Origin: Okeania sp. SIO1I7 | Lineage (GTDB): Bacteria; Cyanobacteriota; Cyanobacteriia; Cyanobacteriales; Microcoleaceae | DNA: 64,000 nucleotides | Reading direction: 5' to 3' | NCBI GenBank assembly: GCA_010672585.1 | Contig: JAAHGF010000002.1 | Coordinates: forward strand, 363,043-427,042 | In this document: piece after piece, positions 62,415 to 64,000 of the stretch | Numbering within the stretch: position 1 is the first letter of the stretch | How the letters are laid out: each line of letters opens with the position of its first letter | Notes under the pieces: generated by a model | Told to the model about the DNA's origin: nothing | The model's database searches: none | Seen by the model: the letters and a program-made list of their open reading frames with translations, nothing else | Program-made: the position numbers and the translations under genes

Positions 62415-64000
62415 TTAATTTTCCTCGCCTACGACTACATACCACAGCGCATCAATACTACTGCCGACATATTCTGAATCTTGATGTTGTTGAATCCATT
62501 GAATTATTGTAGGGAGGATATTATTGGATTTTTTACCCAATTTGCCCAAAGCATCGGCTGCACTCCTACGCACATCAGAATTCTCATCCTGAAGTAGAGG
62601 TAGTAGGGAATTAATAACTGTTTCGGAACTGTTACCCAATTTGCCCAAAGCATAGACTGCAATCCTACGCACAATAGAATTCTCATCCTGAAGTAGAGGT
62701 AGTAGGGAATTAATAACTGTTTCGGAACTGTTACCCAATTTGCCCAAAGCATAGACTGCAATCCTACGCACAATAGAATTCTCATCCTGAAGTAGAGGTA
62801 GTAGGGAATTAATAACTGTTTCGGAACTGTTACCCAATTTGCCCAAAGCATAGACTGCAATCCTACGCACATCAGAATTCTCATCCTGAAGTAGAGGTAG
62901 TAGGGAATTAATAACTGTTTCGGAACTGTTACCCAATTTGCCCAAAGCATAGACTGCAATCCTACGCACATCAGAATTCTCATCCTGAAGTAGAGGTAGT
63001 AGGGAATTAATAACTGTTTCGGAACTGTTACCCAATTTGCCCAAAGCATAGACTGCAATCCTACGCACATCAGAATTCTCATCCTGAAGTAGAGGTAGTA
63101 GGGAATTAATAACTGTTTCGGAACTGTTACCCAAATTACCCAAAGCATAGACTGCAATCCCACGCACAATAGAATTCTCATCCTGAAGTAGAGGTAGTAG
63201 GGAATTAATAACTGTTTCGGAACTGTTACCCAATTTGCCCAAAGCATAGACTGCAATCCCACGCACAATAGAATTCTCATCCTGAAGTAGAGGTAGTAGG
63301 GAATTAATAACTGTTTCGGAACTGTTACCCAATTTGCCCAAAGCATAGACTGCAATCCCACGCACAATAGAATTCTCATCCTGAAGTAGAGGTAGTAGGG
63401 AATTAATAACTGTTTCGGAACTGTTACCCAATTTGCCCAAAGCTTCCGCTGAACTCCTACGCACATCAGAATTCTCATCCTGAAGTAGAGGTAGTAGGGA
63501 ATTAATAACTGTTTCGGAACTGTTACCCAAATTACCCAAAGCATAGACTGCAATCCCACGCACAATAGAATTCTCATCCTGAAATAGAGGTAGTAGGGAA
63601 TTAATAACTGTTTCGGAACCGTTACCCAAATTACCCAAAGCTTCCGCTGAACTCCTACGCACATTAGAATTCTCATCCTTTAATCGCGCTAGTAATATTG
63701 CAATTACCTCATCCTTTTCCCCTAACTCTGCTCGATATTTCAGCAGCCTTTCCTCATCAATCAAATCTGCCCGCTTTTTCAACATCTCCAAAACTTCTGC
63801 TTCAAAGTCTGTTTCATACAAACTACAAAAAATCTGAAAAATCTGCTCCCGAATTTTCTCACTAACCTTATCCTCACTACTCACCTCCAAATCAACCAAC
63901 CTCTCCAAAATCTCCTGCACCAACTCACCATCAACACTCCGTAAACCTTTCGGATTTTCTGCCAAACAATTTCCAGCAAAAAACAAATCCCGATGTAACC
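62415..64000 (-). CDS. HEAT-repeat protein, probably the end of a STAND/NACHT protein
   Basis: The frame is open to the window edge, so the N-terminus is missing. At least 527 codons are seen. The start-like TTG at 63986 is internal. The visible N-terminal sequence LHRDLFFAGNCLAENPKGLR resembles the junction after a NACHT domain in cyanobacterial STAND proteins. A helical segment follows (LVQEILERLVDLEVSSEDKV), then twelve near-identical 33-residue HEAT units (consensus DENSIVRGIAVYALGKLGNS, then SETVINSLLPLLQ), then an ending with WIQQHQDSEYVGSSIDALWY. HEAT arrays bind proteins; in STAND systems they detect ligands or effectors. The gene is on the minus strand, 260 bp upstream of the kinase cluster. 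Confidence 0.85.
   Translation of the reverse strand, partial: LHRDLFFAGNCLAENPKGLRSVDGELVQEILERLVDLEVSSEDKVSEKIREQIFQIFCSLYETDFEAEVLEMLKKRADLIDEERLLKYRAELGEKDEVIAILLARLKDENSNVRRSSAEALGNLGNGSETVINSLLPLFQDENSIVRGIAVYALGNLGNSSETVINSLLPLLQDENSDVRRSSAEALGKLGNSSETVINSLLPLLQDENSIVRGIAVYALGKLGNSSETVINSLLPLLQDENSIVRGIAVYALGKLGNSSETVINSLLPLLQDENSIVRGIAVYALGNLGNSSETVINSLLPLLQDENSDVRRIAVYALGKLGNSSETVINSLLPLLQDENSDVRRIAVYALGKLGNSSETVINSLLPLLQDENSDVRRIAVYALGKLGNSSETVINSLLPLLQDENSIVRRIAVYALGKLGNSSETVINSLLPLLQDENSIVRRIAVYALGKLGNSSETVINSLLPLLQDENSDVRRSAADALGKLGKKSNNILPTIIQWIQQHQDSEYVGSSIDALWYVVVGEEN
62525..63680 (-). repeat. Twelve tandem 99-bp HEAT-encoding units
   Basis: The 99-bp unit has AGAATTCTCATCCTGAAGTAG once per unit (an EcoRI-type GAATTC each time). 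Units differ mostly at two sites: IVRG, IVRR, DVRR or NVRR, and IAVYAL or SSAEAL. Most inner units are identical over long stretches. Period and frame are kept, so changes in copy number lengthen or shorten the protein without a frameshift. Confidence 0.95.

Noticed and set aside
62504..63676. 390-codon alternative frame within the HEAT-repeat gene
   Set aside because: A shadow frame kept open by the 99-bp periodicity. The HEAT frame has the recognisable protein pattern.
62415..63700. Regular 99-bp repeats that could be taken for a CRISPR array
   Set aside because: The repeats are contiguous with no unique spacers and encode in-frame HEAT units.

Overview
The window looks like chromosome from a filamentous, non-heterocystous cyanobacterium, perhaps a relative of Okeania, Trichodesmium or Moorena (genus-level placement is inference). 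The evidence is a psb28 photosystem II gene, many GCGATCGC (HIP1) octamers, low GC content, cyanobacterial short heptamer repeats, and long intergenic stretches filled with MITE-like elements. I found no rRNA or tRNA gene and no CRISPR array.

Layout. 0-4 kb: the C-terminal part of a CHAT protease-like protein, an antitoxin/Doc toxin pair, and a Tat-exported orthocaspase. 4-22.7 kb: mostly housekeeping genes, including acetyl-CoA synthetase, a peroxiredoxin, an alpha/beta hydrolase, a short RecQ helicase, a DUF218 protein, an S41 carboxyl-terminal protease, MoaB, a secreted unknown, Psb28 and an M48 protease. These are separated by repeat-rich gaps, two of which hold IS200/IS605 remnants. 23-25 kb and 36.5-40 kb: the two halves of a Gld-like ABC export system (ATPase and permease, then a GldG-like protein and a DUF4340 protein). 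They are split by about 11 kb of accessory DNA.

The accessory block (25.6-34.1 kb, all minus strand) holds a dynamin-like GTPase interrupted by an in-frame TAA, an intact Ras/TRAFAC-like GTPase, an intact 930-residue protein resembling GTPase-associated protein 1 (GAP1), a decayed paralogue of that protein with a large internal deletion and two nonsense codons, and a small Cys-rich membrane protein with an apparent -1 frameshift. This is the best candidate for a poorly described GTPase-centred (possibly defence or conflict) system, although part of it is eroding. Two nuclease-fold proteins (a PD-(D/E)XK-like one and a Uma2 one) follow it.

41.5-46.3 kb: a potA-potD-potB-potC polyamine uptake cluster in which potB and potC start directly behind a mobile heptamer repeat. 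46.5-62 kb: a signalling island. It has a SpoIIAA-like protein, a REC-PAS-kinase, and four hybrid kinases with different sensors (dCache, Reg_prop/Y_Y_Y propeller, 7TMR-DISM, SBP_bac_3) but nearly identical kinase-receiver cassettes. Three of these carry a 12-residue tandem repeat inside the ATPase domain. 62.4 kb to the end: the C-terminal part of a HEAT-repeat protein with 12 almost identical 33-residue units, probably a STAND/NACHT-type protein that continues beyond the window.

Mobile repeats shape gene ends throughout. The stop codons of potB and of the dCache kinase lie inside MITE termini, the moaB stop codon lies in an (AATTC)14 microsatellite, and a paralogous empty site shows one 114-bp MITE inserting at TA.
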